This document shows positions 1 to 8,250 of a stretch of 64,000 bases of DNA, piece after piece. The translations under genes were made by a program, and so were the position numbers. This DNA is from Streptomyces venezuelae. Lineage in GTDB: Bacteria; Actinomycetota; Actinomycetes; Streptomycetales; Streptomycetaceae. The stretch is taken from NCBI RefSeq assembly GCF_008642355.1, contig NZ_CP029193.1, positions 2,318,001-2,382,000 on the forward strand, given 5' to 3'. The notes below the pieces were generated by a model. The model was not told the DNA's origin, made no database searches, and worked only from the letters and a program-made list of their open reading frames with translations. Positions within the stretch are counted from its first letter, which is position 1. Every line of letters begins with the position of its first letter.

Positions 1-2
1 TC

Positions 3-779
3 GGAGGGCTCCGGGAGGGCTGGACCGGGCTGAACGTCGCGTACGGCACGTTCCTCTCCACCATGGTGACCGCCGCGATCCTCTCCCTCTCCGAGGCGGT
101 ACGCGAACTCCGGGACACCCGCGAGGAGCTGGCCCGCACGGCCGTCGAGAAGGAACGCCTCCGCTTCTCCCGCGACCTGCACGACCTGCTCGGCCACACC
201 CTCTCCGTGATCGTGGTGAAGGCGGAGGCCACGCGCCGTCTCGCCCCGCGCGACCTGGACGCGGCGCTCGGCCAGGTCGCCGACATCGAGTCCGTCGGCA
301 GGCAGGCGCTGACGGAGATCCGCGAGGCCGTCACCGGTTACCGCGAGGGCAGCCTCGCCACGGAGCTGGACCGCGCCCGCGACCTCCTCGAAGCCGCCGG
401 CATCGGCACGGTCGTCCGCCAGTCGGGCCCGCCTCTGGCCCCGCAGACCGCGGCGCTCCTCGGCTGGGTGGTCCGCGAGTCCGCCACCAACGTCGTACGC
501 CACTCCGGCGCCGCCCACTGCGAGATCGAGGTCACGGGCACGCCCGACGAAACGCGCCTGGTCATCACGGACGACGGCCGCGGCGAGGGCTCGGGCCCAC
601 CCGGCAGCGGCCTGAAGGGCCTGTCCGAACGCCTCACCACAGCAGGCGGCTCCCTCACCTCGGGCCCGACGTCCCACGCGGGCTTCCGCGTGACGGCGAC
701 CCTCCCGACGGCCGAGAACACCGCACCCCCGGCCGCTGCCGACACCCCCGACGGCGCAGCCGCCGAACTCAGGGGTTGA
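3..779 (+). CDS. Sensor histidine kinase, DesK/NarL type, 5' end outside the window
   Basis: This is the C-terminal 258 residues of a membrane sensor kinase. The frame is open from base 3 and the true start lies upstream. A hydrophobic stretch, probably the last membrane helix, comes first, followed by a coiled-coil linker. The HisKA_3 box has its phospho-accepting His at bases 180-182 (motif RDLHDLLGHTLS). The ATPase domain shows the N box ESATNVVRHS, then DDGRG and GSGLKGLSERL. Kinases of this family autophosphorylate on His and pass the phosphate to a LuxR-type regulator. Such a regulator starts 49 bp downstream on the same strand, so the two are probably a cognate pair. The stimulus cannot be read because the sensing membrane part is missing. 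Confidence 0.92.
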   Translation, partial: GGLREGWTGLNVAYGTFLSTMVTAAILSLSEAVRELRDTREELARTAVEKERLRFSRDLHDLLGHTLSVIVVKAEATRRLAPRDLDAALGQVADIESVGRQALTEIREAVTGYREGSLATELDRARDLLEAAGIGTVVRQSGPPLAPQTAALLGWVVRESATNVVRHSGAAHCEIEVTGTPDETRLVITDDGRGEGSGPPGSGLKGLSERLTTAGGSLTSGPTSHAGFRVTATLPTAENTAPPAAADTPDGAAAELRG

Positions 780-828
780 CCCACCACACCAGAAGCGAGG
801 GGGCTGTACCGAGCCGTAGCCTGACCCC

Positions 829-1470
829 ATGAACGAGATGCCCCGGGACCACCGCCCGGCGAAGTCCGTGAGAGTGCTCCTCGCCGAGGACCAGGGCATG
901 ATGCGGGGCGCTCTCGCGCTGCTGCTCGGGCTCGAGGAGGACATCGAGGTCGTCGCTCAGGTCGGCAGGGGCGACGAGATCGTGGACGCGGCGCTCACCG
1001 CCCGCCCGGACGTCGCGCTGCTCGACATCGAGCTGCCGGGGCGCAGCGGTCTGGACGCCGCTGCCGAGTTGCGTGAGGAGTGCCCGGACTGCCGGGTGCT
1101 GATCCTCACGACCTTCGGCAGGCCCGGGTATCTGCGGCGTGCCATGGAGGCGGGTGCGGTCGGGTTTCTCGTCAAGGACGGGCCCGTGGAGGAGCTCGCC
1201 GAGGCGGTTCGGCGGGCGCTGCGGGGTGAGACGGTGATCGATCCGGCGCTCGCCGCGGCCGCGCTCAGCGCCGGGCCCAATCCGCTGACCGGCCGTGAGG
1301 CGGACGTCCTGAAGGCCTCCGTGGACGGGGCGACGGTCGCCGACATCGCGGGCACGTTGCACTTGTCGGAGTCGACCGTACGGAACTATCTGTCGGCGGC
1401 GATCGGCAAGACGGGGACGCGGAACCGGATGGAAGCGGTGCGGGAGGCCCGGCAGCAGGGGTGGTTGTGA
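829..1470 (+). CDS. LuxR/NarL-family response regulator (DesR-like)
   Basis: A 213-residue two-domain transcription factor. The receiver domain (residues about 14-130) has the acidic pair ED at 20-21, the phospho-acceptor Asp66 (LLDIELPG) and the conserved Lys in FLVKDG. The DNA-binding domain (about 148-210) is a LuxR/GerE helix-turn-helix beginning LTGREADVL and containing LSESTVRNYLS. It follows the histidine kinase on the same strand and is expected to be its output. The ATG at 829 gives a 13-residue N-terminal extension before the receiver, slightly long for the family. Targets are not evident; the next gene is convergent, so the pair is a transcription unit of its own on this side. Confidence 0.93.
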   Translation: MNEMPRDHRPAKSVRVLLAEDQGMMRGALALLLGLEEDIEVVAQVGRGDEIVDAALTARPDVALLDIELPGRSGLDAAAELREECPDCRVLILTTFGRPGYLRRAMEAGAVGFLVKDGPVEELAEAVRRALRGETVIDPALAAAALSAGPNPLTGREADVLKASVDGATVADIAGTLHLSESTVRNYLSAAIGKTGTRNRMEAVREARQQGWL

Positions 1471-1503
1471 GGCCGGCGTGCACGGCCACGGCGTGGCAGG
1501 CCG

Positions 1504-2313
1504 TCAGTCCTCCTGCACCGTCGTCACCACCTTGTCCTCGCCGTACAGCCTGATGGACACGAGCTCGCCCGACGGGCCCGGCTCGCCCTCCTGCCGGGTG
1601 AACCACAGGTACGCGGAACCCGCCGCCCTGTGGAGTTCCGGCTCGGACGTGCCGTCCTCGTACTCGTACTCGACACGTTTCGTCCTGGGGCCCACGTGCC
1701 CGACAGTGACGGTCCTGCCCTTCACCTCGAACTCCACCGAGGCGAAGCCCAACCCGTCGTCCCCGCCCGGTTCCTCGTCCTGGAGTCCGAAGGACGTCAC
1801 CTTCTCCTTGCCGTCGGCCGTGACGACGATCGCGTACCAGGGCCGGTCGAAGTCCGGGACGGGGTCGGTCTTCCGCTCGTCCCATACGCCTGCCGCCATC
1901 ATCGCCACCTTCTGGCCGTGCGCCTCCCTCTCGCCACGCGGCGCGCCCCACACCTGCAGCTCCACACGGGCCGACCGGTTGCCCGAGCCGTCGCGCACCT
2001 CCGTCAGCGGTGTGTACCGCGGGGTGTAGACGTGTCGGTCCTGGGCGGTGCCGCGCTCCGACGCCGTCTGCGTCCGGTCCCTGCCGTCCACCACGGCCAG
2101 CGCCAGCGAACCGGTCGAGGCGACGATCGTGGCGGCCGCCAGGGCACCGAGGGCCCAGCGGCGCGCCTTCCTGCGCCGGCCGCCCCGCAACACCGCCTGG
2201 TACGGGGCCGCGCCGATCTCGACCTCGTCCGCCACGTCCGCCAGGCGGTGGGCGATGTCACCGTGCGCTTCCACGTCCGCGCCGAGGCGCGCCGGGTCCT
2301 GGTCCCTGGTCAT
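1504..2313 (-). CDS. Single-pass membrane protein paired with the adjacent sigma factor
   Basis: A 269-residue protein with a soluble N-terminus of about 45 residues, a basic cluster (GGRRRKARRW), one membrane helix (about residues 50-75) and a long outward-facing C-terminal domain of about 190 residues, with no recognisable enzyme motif. Its ATG shares one base with the TAA stop of the upstream sigma factor gene (base 2313), so the two are translationally coupled. The position suggests a role in regulating that sigma factor or sensing for it. The usual zinc anti-sigma motif (HxxxCxxC) is absent, so I do not call it an anti-sigma factor. The C-terminal part resembles the uncharacterised extracellular domains that often accompany SigE-type sigma genes in streptomycetes; this is inference. 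Confidence 0.85.
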   Translation of the reverse strand: MTRDQDPARLGADVEAHGDIAHRLADVADEVEIGAAPYQAVLRGGRRRKARRWALGALAAATIVASTGSLALAVVDGRDRTQTASERGTAQDRHVYTPRYTPLTEVRDGSGNRSARVELQVWGAPRGEREAHGQKVAMMAAGVWDERKTDPVPDFDRPWYAIVVTADGKEKVTSFGLQDEEPGGDDGLGFASVEFEVKGRTVTVGHVGPRTKRVEYEYEDGTSEPELHRAAGSAYLWFTRQEGEPGPSGELVSIRLYGEDKVVTTVQED

Positions 2314-2840
2314 TACTTCTCCCCTCGGCTTCCGACCTTGTCGGTCAGTGCGGGTATGGCGCGCAGCTTGGCGATCCCCTTGGCGGCATTGCTCTTCACC
2401 GCACCGATCGAGCAGCCCATGGCCTGGGCGGTCTGGGTCTCGCTCAGGTCCTCCCAGTACCGGAGGACGACCGCTTCGCGCTGGCGGGCGGGCAGCTGGG
2501 CGAGGGCGTGCAGCAGCGCCGCGCGGTCGTCCGCCTGCGCCATACGGTCGCCGTGCTCGGGTCTGTCGAACACCGGGCCCGAGTCCTGCAGTGTCAGGAA
2601 CTCCTTGAGCTTGCGGCGGTGCTTGCGCGCATGGATGTTGATCATGATCCGGCGTACGTACGCGTCCGGATCACCCGCCGTGCTCACCCTTCGCCACGAC
2701 ACGTACGTCCGCTCCAGGGACGACTGCACCAGGTCCTCCGCGGCGTGCTGCTGCCCCGTGAGGAGGAACGCCGTCCGCATCAGTTGCGGCCAGCGGCTGG
2801 TGATGAATCCCTGGAAGTCGGTCTGCTCTCGCTCCCCCAT
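2313..2840 (-). CDS. SigE-family ECF RNA polymerase sigma factor
   Basis: A 175-residue group 4 sigma factor. Region 2 lies at about residues 10-80 (TAFLLTGQQHAAEDLVQSSLER, then a YVRRIMINIHARKHRR stretch). Region 4 lies at about 110-165, with RQREAVVLRYWEDLSETQTAQAMGCSIGAVKSNAAKGIAKLR as an overlapping pair of helix-turn-helix segments. Length and sequence fit the actinobacterial SigE-like subfamily. A strong ribosome binding site (AAGGAGG) sits 5 bases before the ATG. It is the first gene of a two-gene unit with the membrane protein that overlaps its stop codon. It would direct RNA polymerase to a small set of promoters in response to an envelope signal; the targets are not visible. Confidence 0.93.
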   Translation of the reverse strand: MGEREQTDFQGFITSRWPQLMRTAFLLTGQQHAAEDLVQSSLERTYVSWRRVSTAGDPDAYVRRIMINIHARKHRRKLKEFLTLQDSGPVFDRPEHGDRMAQADDRAALLHALAQLPARQREAVVLRYWEDLSETQTAQAMGCSIGAVKSNAAKGIAKLRAIPALTDKVGSRGEK

Positions 2841-2920
2841 GAATGCCTCCTTGCACAGTGGAGTCCATGAGGGGCCCGAACCGTTGCCTCACCCCCGCGA
2901 GCCATTTCGGCCCGCGGCGC

Positions 2921-4402
2921 TCACGCCTCCGTCGAGGCCCGGCGCCCCGGCATCCACACCAGCAGCACCGCCACCCCCGCCAGCAGGATGCACGCGCTGG
3001 TCCTGAACGCCATCGCGTAGCCGTCGGTGAGTGCCTGCGGCGACGTCGAGCCGTTCATCTGGGCGGCGGCCACCGTGGAGAGCACCGCGAGGCCCAGCGC
3101 GCCGCCCATCGTGCGCGACGTGTTGACCAGGCCGGAGACGAGTCCCGCGTCGCCGGGCCGGGCGCCCGACGTGGCGAGCGAGGCCAGCGGGGTCGTCGCG
3201 AGGCCCGCGCCGAACATCATCACGAGGCCGGGCAGCAGGATCGCGGTGACGTACGCGCCGTCGACCGTCATCGTCGACTGCCATCCGAAGCCCACGGACG
3301 CCACGACGATGCCCATCACGGACACGTTCTTCGGCCCGAGCGCCGGCATCAGGCGCGGCGCGAGCATCGAGCCGAGGACGACGGTCAGGGAGGACGGCAT
3401 GAGGGCGAGGCCCGCCTTGAGCGGGGAGTACCCGAGGACGTTCTGGGTGTAGAGCGTCATGAACATCCACATGGCGAACATGCCGCCGCCGCACACGAAC
3501 ATCGCCGCGTTCGCGGCCGACACCGTCCGCACCCCGAACAGCTTCAGCGGCATCAGCGGCGCCTTCGTGCGCGCCTCCACCACGAGGAACGCCGCGAGCA
3601 GGGCGAGGCCCGCCGCGAGGGGCACGAGGGTCGCGGCCGCCGTCCAGCCCTTCTCCTCGGTCTGCACGATGCCGTACGCGAGGGTGGCGAGTCCGGCCGT
3701 CACCAGTACCGCTCCCGGCACGTCCAGGCGCCGGGTCCTGTCGGCCTTGCTCTCGGTCAGCCAGGCCATGCCCGCGACGATCACGAGGGCGCCGATCGGT
3801 ACGTTGATCAGGAGCACCCAGCGCCACGAGAGCAGATCGGTCAGGACGCCGCCGACCAGGCCGCCCGCCGCGCCGCCGCCCGCGCCGACGGCAGACCAGA
3901 CGCCGATGGCCCGTGCCCGCGCCGGGCCCTCGGGCACCGCCGAGGTGAGGATCGTCAGGGTCGAGGGGGCGAGGACCGCCGCGCCGAGACCCTGCACGGC
4001 GCGCGCCGCGAGGAGCTGCCACTCGGCCTGCGCGAGGCCGCCGCCCAGGGAGGCGGCGGTGAACAGGCCCAGCCCGACGAGGAACATCCGCTTCCGCCCG
4101 AAGAGGTCCCCGGCGCGTCCGCCGAGCAGCATGAACCCGGCGAAGGCTATGGAGTACGCGTTGACGACCCACTGCAACCCCACCGCGCTCATGCCGAGGT
4201 CGGACCGCATCGACGGCAGCGCCGTGTTCACCACGGACACGTCCAGGACGACGAGGAACTGGCCCGCGCACGCGGTGAGCAGGACGGCCCAGACGGGGAC
4301 GGACCGATTCCGTGCGGGCCCGGAGGGGTGCGGGGCGCCTGTGGACGAGGGACGTGACGACGGCGAAGGGGATGAGTAAGTGGTGGAGGGCGTCTGGACC
4401 AT
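2921..4402 (-). CDS. MFS drug exporter, DHA2 (EmrB/QacA) family
   Basis: A 493-residue transporter with about 14 predicted membrane helices. Family motifs are present: the motif C-like segment near LVVLDVSVVNTALPSM in helix 1, GRAGDLFGRKRMF after helix 2 (motif A) and RAVQGLGAAVLAPS (motif B). Members export drugs or dyes by proton antiport. I place the start at 4402 because GAGAGG lies 9 bases upstream. An in-frame ATG at 4411 would add three residues but abuts that ribosome site. An inverted repeat (4428-4453) sits just upstream and could be an operator, but no regulator gene is adjacent. The substrate cannot be deduced. Confidence 0.92.
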   Translation of the reverse strand: MVQTPSTTYSSPSPSSRPSSTGAPHPSGPARNRSVPVWAVLLTACAGQFLVVLDVSVVNTALPSMRSDLGMSAVGLQWVVNAYSIAFAGFMLLGGRAGDLFGRKRMFLVGLGLFTAASLGGGLAQAEWQLLAARAVQGLGAAVLAPSTLTILTSAVPEGPARARAIGVWSAVGAGGGAAGGLVGGVLTDLLSWRWVLLINVPIGALVIVAGMAWLTESKADRTRRLDVPGAVLVTAGLATLAYGIVQTEEKGWTAAATLVPLAAGLALLAAFLVVEARTKAPLMPLKLFGVRTVSAANAAMFVCGGGMFAMWMFMTLYTQNVLGYSPLKAGLALMPSSLTVVLGSMLAPRLMPALGPKNVSVMGIVVASVGFGWQSTMTVDGAYVTAILLPGLVMMFGAGLATTPLASLATSGARPGDAGLVSGLVNTSRTMGGALGLAVLSTVAAAQMNGSTSPQALTDGYAMAFRTSACILLAGVAVLLVWMPGRRASTEA

Positions 4403-4427
4403 GACAGCCATCCTCTCAAGCGAAACT

Positions 4428-4453
4428 CGAGCGACGCATCGGAAATTCGCTCG
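4428..4453. promoter_or_regulatory. Inverted repeat upstream of the DHA2 exporter, candidate operator
   Basis: CGAGCGA at 4428-4434 is repeated inverted as TCGCTCG at 4447-4453 with a 12-base spacer, 25 bases before the exporter start. Operators of TetR or MarR regulators that control such exporters often look like this, but no such regulator is next to the gene. It could also be a weak hairpin at the end of the thiolase operon, which is transcribed toward it. Confidence 0.4.
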
Positions 4454-4525
4454 ACGGGGCCTCGGCCGTCAGGACTAGGACCATCAGGGCCGGTGCAGGG
4501 GTCGTTCTCCCCGCACCGCCGGGCC

Positions 4526-5725
4526 CTACGGCCTCCGCAGCACCGTCACCACCGCCGCCCCGCCCAGCCCGATGTTGTGCGCGAGCCCCACCCGCGCCTC
4601 CTCCACCTGCCGTGCACCCGCCTCCCCGCGCAGCTGCCAGGTCAGCTCCGCGGCCTGCGCGATGCCCGTCGCGCCGAGCGGATGGCCCTTGGAGATGAGG
4701 CCGCCGGAGGGGTTCACCACCCACCGGCCGCCGTACGTCGTCGCGCCGCTCTCGACCAGCTTTCCCGACTCGCCCGGCGCGCACATGCCCAGCGCCTCGT
4801 ACGTCAGGAGTTCGTTGACGGAGAAGCAGTCGTGCAGTTCGACGACGTCCACGTCCTCGATGCCGAGTCCGGACGCCTCGTACACCCGGCGCGCTGCCTC
4901 CCGCGACATCGGTTGCCCGACGGCGTCGACGCAGGACCCGGAGGCGAAGGACTCGCCGGTGTCGGTGGTCATGGCCTGCGCGGCGATCTCGACCGCCTTC
5001 GATGCGAGCCCGTGCCGCTCCACGAACCGCTCCGAGACCACCACCGCCGCCGCCGCGCCGTCCGACGTCGGGGAGCACTGGAGCTTGGTGAGCGGGCGGT
5101 GGACGGTCCTGGCGGCGAGGATCTCGTCGACGGTGTACGCGTCCTGGAACTGCGCATACGGGTTGTTCGTGGAGTGCCGGTGGTTCTTGGCGCCGACCGC
5201 TGCGAGCTGCGCCTCGGTCGTGCCGTACTTCTCCATGTGCTCGCGGGCCGCGTTGCCGAAGATCTGCGCGGTGGGCGGGGTCATCTCGAAGCCGTGGCGG
5301 GCGGCCATGATGCCGTAGTGGCGGGCCACGGGCGACGTCTTGAAGTCACTCGCGCCTCCCCCGTCCCCGCCGCCGCCCAGCGCCCCCCGCGCCATCTTCT
5401 CGAAGCCGAGCGCGAGCACGCAGTCGTTCAGGCCGCCCTCGACGAACTGGCGCGCCATCATCAACGCGGTCGACCCGGTCGCGCAGTTGTTGTTGACGTT
5501 GTAGACGGGGACGCCCGTCAGGCCGAGTTCGTAGGCGGCGCGCTGGCCGGCCGTCGAGGGCTGGAAGCAATAGCCGACAGGGACCTGTTCGACCTGGTCG
5601 TACGTGATTCCGGCGTCCTGAAGGGCCTGGGTGCCCGCCTCTTTCACCATGTCCCAGTACTGCCAGTCGCGCGTCTCGGGCTTCTCGAACTTCGTCATCC
5701 CGACGCCGACGATGTAGCTCTTCAT
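4526..5725 (-). CDS. SCP-x/lipid-transfer-type thiolase, Ltp1-like
   Basis: A 399-residue thiolase-fold protein lacking the separate SCP2 domain. Active-site elements are Cys81 in [13 protein letters not shown], a His in [10 protein letters not shown] and the C-terminal [14 protein letters not shown]. The canonical C-terminal CxG thiolase motif is replaced by [10 protein letters not shown], as in SCP-x-type enzymes. From memory the N-terminus ([10 protein letters not shown]) closely resembles Ltp1 (Rv2790c) of M. tuberculosis. These proteins act on acyl-CoA esters, including sterol side-chain intermediates. AAGGAG lies 10 bases before the ATG. The acyl-CoA dehydrogenase gene ends 38 bases upstream on the same strand, so the two form an operon behind the KstR-type operator at 8013. 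Confidence 0.9.
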   Translation of the reverse strand: MKSYIVGVGMTKFEKPETRDWQYWDMVKEAGTQALQDAGITYDQVEQVPVGYCFQPSTAGQRAAYELGLTGVPVYNVNNNCATGSTALMMARQFVEGGLNDCVLALGFEKMARGALGGGGDGGGASDFKTSPVARHYGIMAARHGFEMTPPTAQIFGNAAREHMEKYGTTEAQLAAVGAKNHRHSTNNPYAQFQDAYTVDEILAARTVHRPLTKLQCSPTSDGAAAAVVVSERFVERHGLASKAVEIAAQAMTTDTGESFASGSCVDAVGQPMSREAARRVYEASGLGIEDVDVVELHDCFSVNELLTYEALGMCAPGESGKLVESGATTYGGRWVVNPSGGLISKGHPLGATGIAQAAELTWQLRGEAGARQVEEARVGLAHNIGLGGAAVVTVLRRP

Positions 5726-5763
5726 GACGCTCGTACTCCTTCGGTCACAGGGGCGGACGGAGG

Positions 5764-7971
5764 TCAGTCGCGGGGCAGGCCGAGGATGCGCTCGGCGACG
5801 ACGTTGAGCTGGACCTGGGTGGTGCCGCCCGCGATCGTCAGGCAGCGCGACATCAGGAAGCCGTGCAGGGCCCGCTCCCCCGGCCCCTCGCGGACCGCGC
5901 CCGCCGTGCCGAGGAGTTCGAGGGCGAGCTCGGCGACCTTCTGCTGGTGCGGGGTCTGGACGAGTTTGCGTACCGAGGCGCCCGCACCCGGTCCCGCACC
6001 TGACTCGGTGTCCGCGTCCGCCACCTGCCGAATCGTCGTGCGCAGCCCGATGCAGGCGAGGGCGTGCGCCTCGGCGGCCAGCGCCCCGATGCGCGCACGG
6101 CAGGCGCCGTCGAGTCCGCCGGCCCGTGAGATGAGCGCCTCCAGGCCCGTGTCGAACGTCAACTGGTCCGCCATGTGGACGCGTTCGTTGCCGAGGGTGT
6201 GGCGTGCGACCCGCCAGCCGTCGCCGATCTCGCCGACGACCGCTTCGTCCGGCAGGAAGACGTCGTCGAAGTAGACCTCGTTGAAGAGGGCGTCCCCGGT
6301 GATCTCCCTGAGGGGGCGGACGTCGATGCCGCTCGCCGCCTTCATGTCGACGAGGAAGTACGTCAGCCCCTTGTGCTTGGGTGCCGACGGATCCGTACGG
6401 GCGAGAAGGATGCCGTGGTCGGCCCACTGGGCGGCGCTCGTCCACACCTTCTGCCCGTTGACGCGCCACCCGCCGTCGACGCGTTCGGCGCGCGTGCGCA
6501 GCGACGCGAGGTCGGAGCCCGCTTCCGGTTCGCTGAAGAGCTGGCACCAGAGCAGTTCGCCGCGCAGGGTGGGGGCGAGGAAGCGGTCCCGCTGCGCCTC
6601 GGTGCCGTACGCGATGAGGGAGGGGATCACCCAGGTCGCGATGCCGAGGTCGCTGAGTTCGACCCCGGCCGCCTTCAACTCCTCCTGGATGACGAGCTGT
6701 TGGACGGGGCCCGCGCCCAGGCCGTGCGGCGCGGGGAGGTGCGGGGCCGCGTACCCCGTGGGGGCGAGGGCCTTGCGGGCCGCGGCCGGGTCGAGTCCGC
6801 GGGCGGCGGCGACCGCCTCGCGGGCCCGGGTCCGGTGCGCGTACGTCTCCGTCTCCTCCGGGAGCTCCATGCGCAGCTCGCGCCGCGCGCCGCCCTCCGC
6901 GAGCCGCACGGCGCGCAGCCGGTGCGTGTCCCCGGCACCCAGCAGCTGCCGCGCGACGACCGCCCGGCGCAGATACAGGTGGGCGTCGTGCTCCCAGGTG
7001 AAGCCGATGCCGCCGAGGATCTGCACGCAGTCCTTGGCGCAGGAGTACGCGGCGTCCAGGGCGGTGCCCGCGGCGAGGGCCGTGACCAGCCCGCGCACGT
7101 CGGCGGGCACGTCGGGTTCGTCCGCCGCGCGGGCCGCGTCCCACGCCAGGGCCCGCGCCTGTTCGACGCGGACCAGCATGTCCGCGCAGAGGTGCTTGAC
7201 GCCCTGGAACCGCCCGATGGGCCGCCCGAACTGCTCGCGCACCTTGGCGTGTTCGGCGGCGGTGTGCAGCGCCCACGCGGCAGTGCCGCACGCGTCGGCG
7301 GCGAGTACGGCGGCGGCCAGGTCGCGGACGGTCGAGGAATCCACGGCGAGCACCCGGTCGGCGGGGACGCGGACTCCCTGCGCACTCACTTCGGCGGTGG
7401 GCCGGGTGGGGTCGGCGCTGTCGTGGGGACGTACGGTCAGCGCGTTGGCGCCCGCGACGGCGTCCACGGCCAGCCACACCGGCCCCTCCCCCGACGCGGC
7501 CGACAGGATCAGCAGGTCCGCCTCACCGCCGGAGAGCACGGGCGGCGCCGTCCCGTCGAGGACGTACCCGCCGCCGGGGGCGGCGACGGCTGTCAGCGTG
7601 CCCGCGTCCAGGGCGACGGCGCCGATCCGCTCACCCCGTGCCAGCTCCGCGGCGAGACCGTGCGCGCCCGTCCGGCGCAGCACCAGCGAGGCGAGGGAGC
7701 TCGCCGCGAACGGTCCCGGGAGCGCGGCCCGCGCCGCCTCTTCGAGCACCACGGCCAGGTCGAGCAGGCCGCCGCCCCCGCCCCCGTACTCCTCGGGCAG
7801 GTGGACGCCGAGCAGCCCCTGCTCCGCGAGTCCGTCCCAGTGGGCGGGACGGCCGCCGGCGGGTGGTCCGTCCAGGAGCTCGCGCGCCTCCTCGGGCGGC
7901 ACGGCGCGCGCGATCCAGCCGCGTACCGCCGACGCCAACTCCCCTTGTTCCCGCGTGATTCCGATCCCCAT
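5764..7971 (-). CDS. Two-domain (fused) acyl-CoA dehydrogenase, FadE34-like
   Basis: A 735-residue protein with two acyl-CoA dehydrogenase units in tandem. The first (about 1-360) carries the C-terminal family signatures [16 protein letters not shown] and [13 protein letters not shown]. The second (about 375-735) carries the FAD/substrate motif [15 protein letters not shown] and QKVWTSAA. Single-unit family members are about 380 residues. Fused forms such as mycobacterial FadE34 mimic the alpha2beta2 enzymes that desaturate steroid side-chain CoA esters. GAGG lies 6 bases before the ATG at 7971, favouring it over an ATG six bases earlier. It heads an operon with the Ltp1-like thiolase, and a perfect KstR-type operator lies 41 bases upstream. 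The exact chain length of the substrate is not readable. Confidence 0.9.
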   Translation of the reverse strand: MGIGITREQGELASAVRGWIARAVPPEEARELLDGPPAGGRPAHWDGLAEQGLLGVHLPEEYGGGGGGLLDLAVVLEEAARAALPGPFAASSLASLVLRRTGAHGLAAELARGERIGAVALDAGTLTAVAAPGGGYVLDGTAPPVLSGGEADLLILSAASGEGPVWLAVDAVAGANALTVRPHDSADPTRPTAEVSAQGVRVPADRVLAVDSSTVRDLAAAVLAADACGTAAWALHTAAEHAKVREQFGRPIGRFQGVKHLCADMLVRVEQARALAWDAARAADEPDVPADVRGLVTALAAGTALDAAYSCAKDCVQILGGIGFTWEHDAHLYLRRAVVARQLLGAGDTHRLRAVRLAEGGARRELRMELPEETETYAHRTRAREAVAAARGLDPAAARKALAPTGYAAPHLPAPHGLGAGPVQQLVIQEELKAAGVELSDLGIATWVIPSLIAYGTEAQRDRFLAPTLRGELLWCQLFSEPEAGSDLASLRTRAERVDGGWRVNGQKVWTSAAQWADHGILLARTDPSAPKHKGLTYFLVDMKAASGIDVRPLREITGDALFNEVYFDDVFLPDEAVVGEIGDGWRVARHTLGNERVHMADQLTFDTGLEALISRAGGLDGACRARIGALAAEAHALACIGLRTTIRQVADADTESGAGPGAGASVRKLVQTPHQQKVAELALELLGTAGAVREGPGERALHGFLMSRCLTIAGGTTQVQLNVVAERILGLPRD

Positions 7972-8012
7972 GGGCATCCTCGCCGGTAGCAGCTGCCGGG
8001 ACGGCGACAGAG

Positions 8013-8026
8013 TAGAACACGTTTCA
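8013..8026. promoter_or_regulatory. KstR-type operator upstream of the acyl-CoA dehydrogenase/thiolase operon
   Basis: TAGAACACGTTTCA is a perfect match to the mycobacterial KstR consensus TNNAACNNGTTNNA. It lies 41 bases upstream of the acyl-CoA dehydrogenase start, where a repressor would cover the promoter. The near-identical site at 18360 lies beside the kstR-like gene itself. Confidence 0.75.
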
Positions 8027-8167
8027 ATCTGACGGAAGGTCAGGTGAGGTCCGGCAGCGGAACGGGGCGTGGCCCCGACTGACGACTCGGTTAACAAAGG
8101 GTCAAGAATTCCCCTCGTACGACATCCGTCGGAATAGTCGCCCAGGGAAACAAGTTCGGCTTACACG

Positions 8168-8214
8168 TACGTTCCCGCTCCTTTACGTTCCCGCTCCTGT
8201 ACGTCCCCGCTCCT
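8168..8214 (+). repeat. Three 16-base-period direct repeats upstream of an MFS gene
   Basis: TACGTTCCCGCTCCT occurs at 8168-8182 and 8184-8198, and with one change (TACGTCCCCGCTCCT) at 8200-8214, giving a regular 16-base period. The array ends 36 bases before the MFS start at 8251, probably in the promoter or leader, so it may be a multi-site regulator binding region or a leader RNA feature. Confidence 0.8.
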
Positions 8215-8250
8215 GCCGAGCCCGACCTTCCGCCCCGGAGGCCCCACGCA

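Noticed and set aside
4526..7477. A single 983-codon frame joining the Ltp1-like thiolase with upstream sequence
   Set aside because: The part upstream of 5725 is an Arg-rich shadow of the acyl-CoA dehydrogenase. The thiolase family start and a good ribosome site are at ATG 5725.
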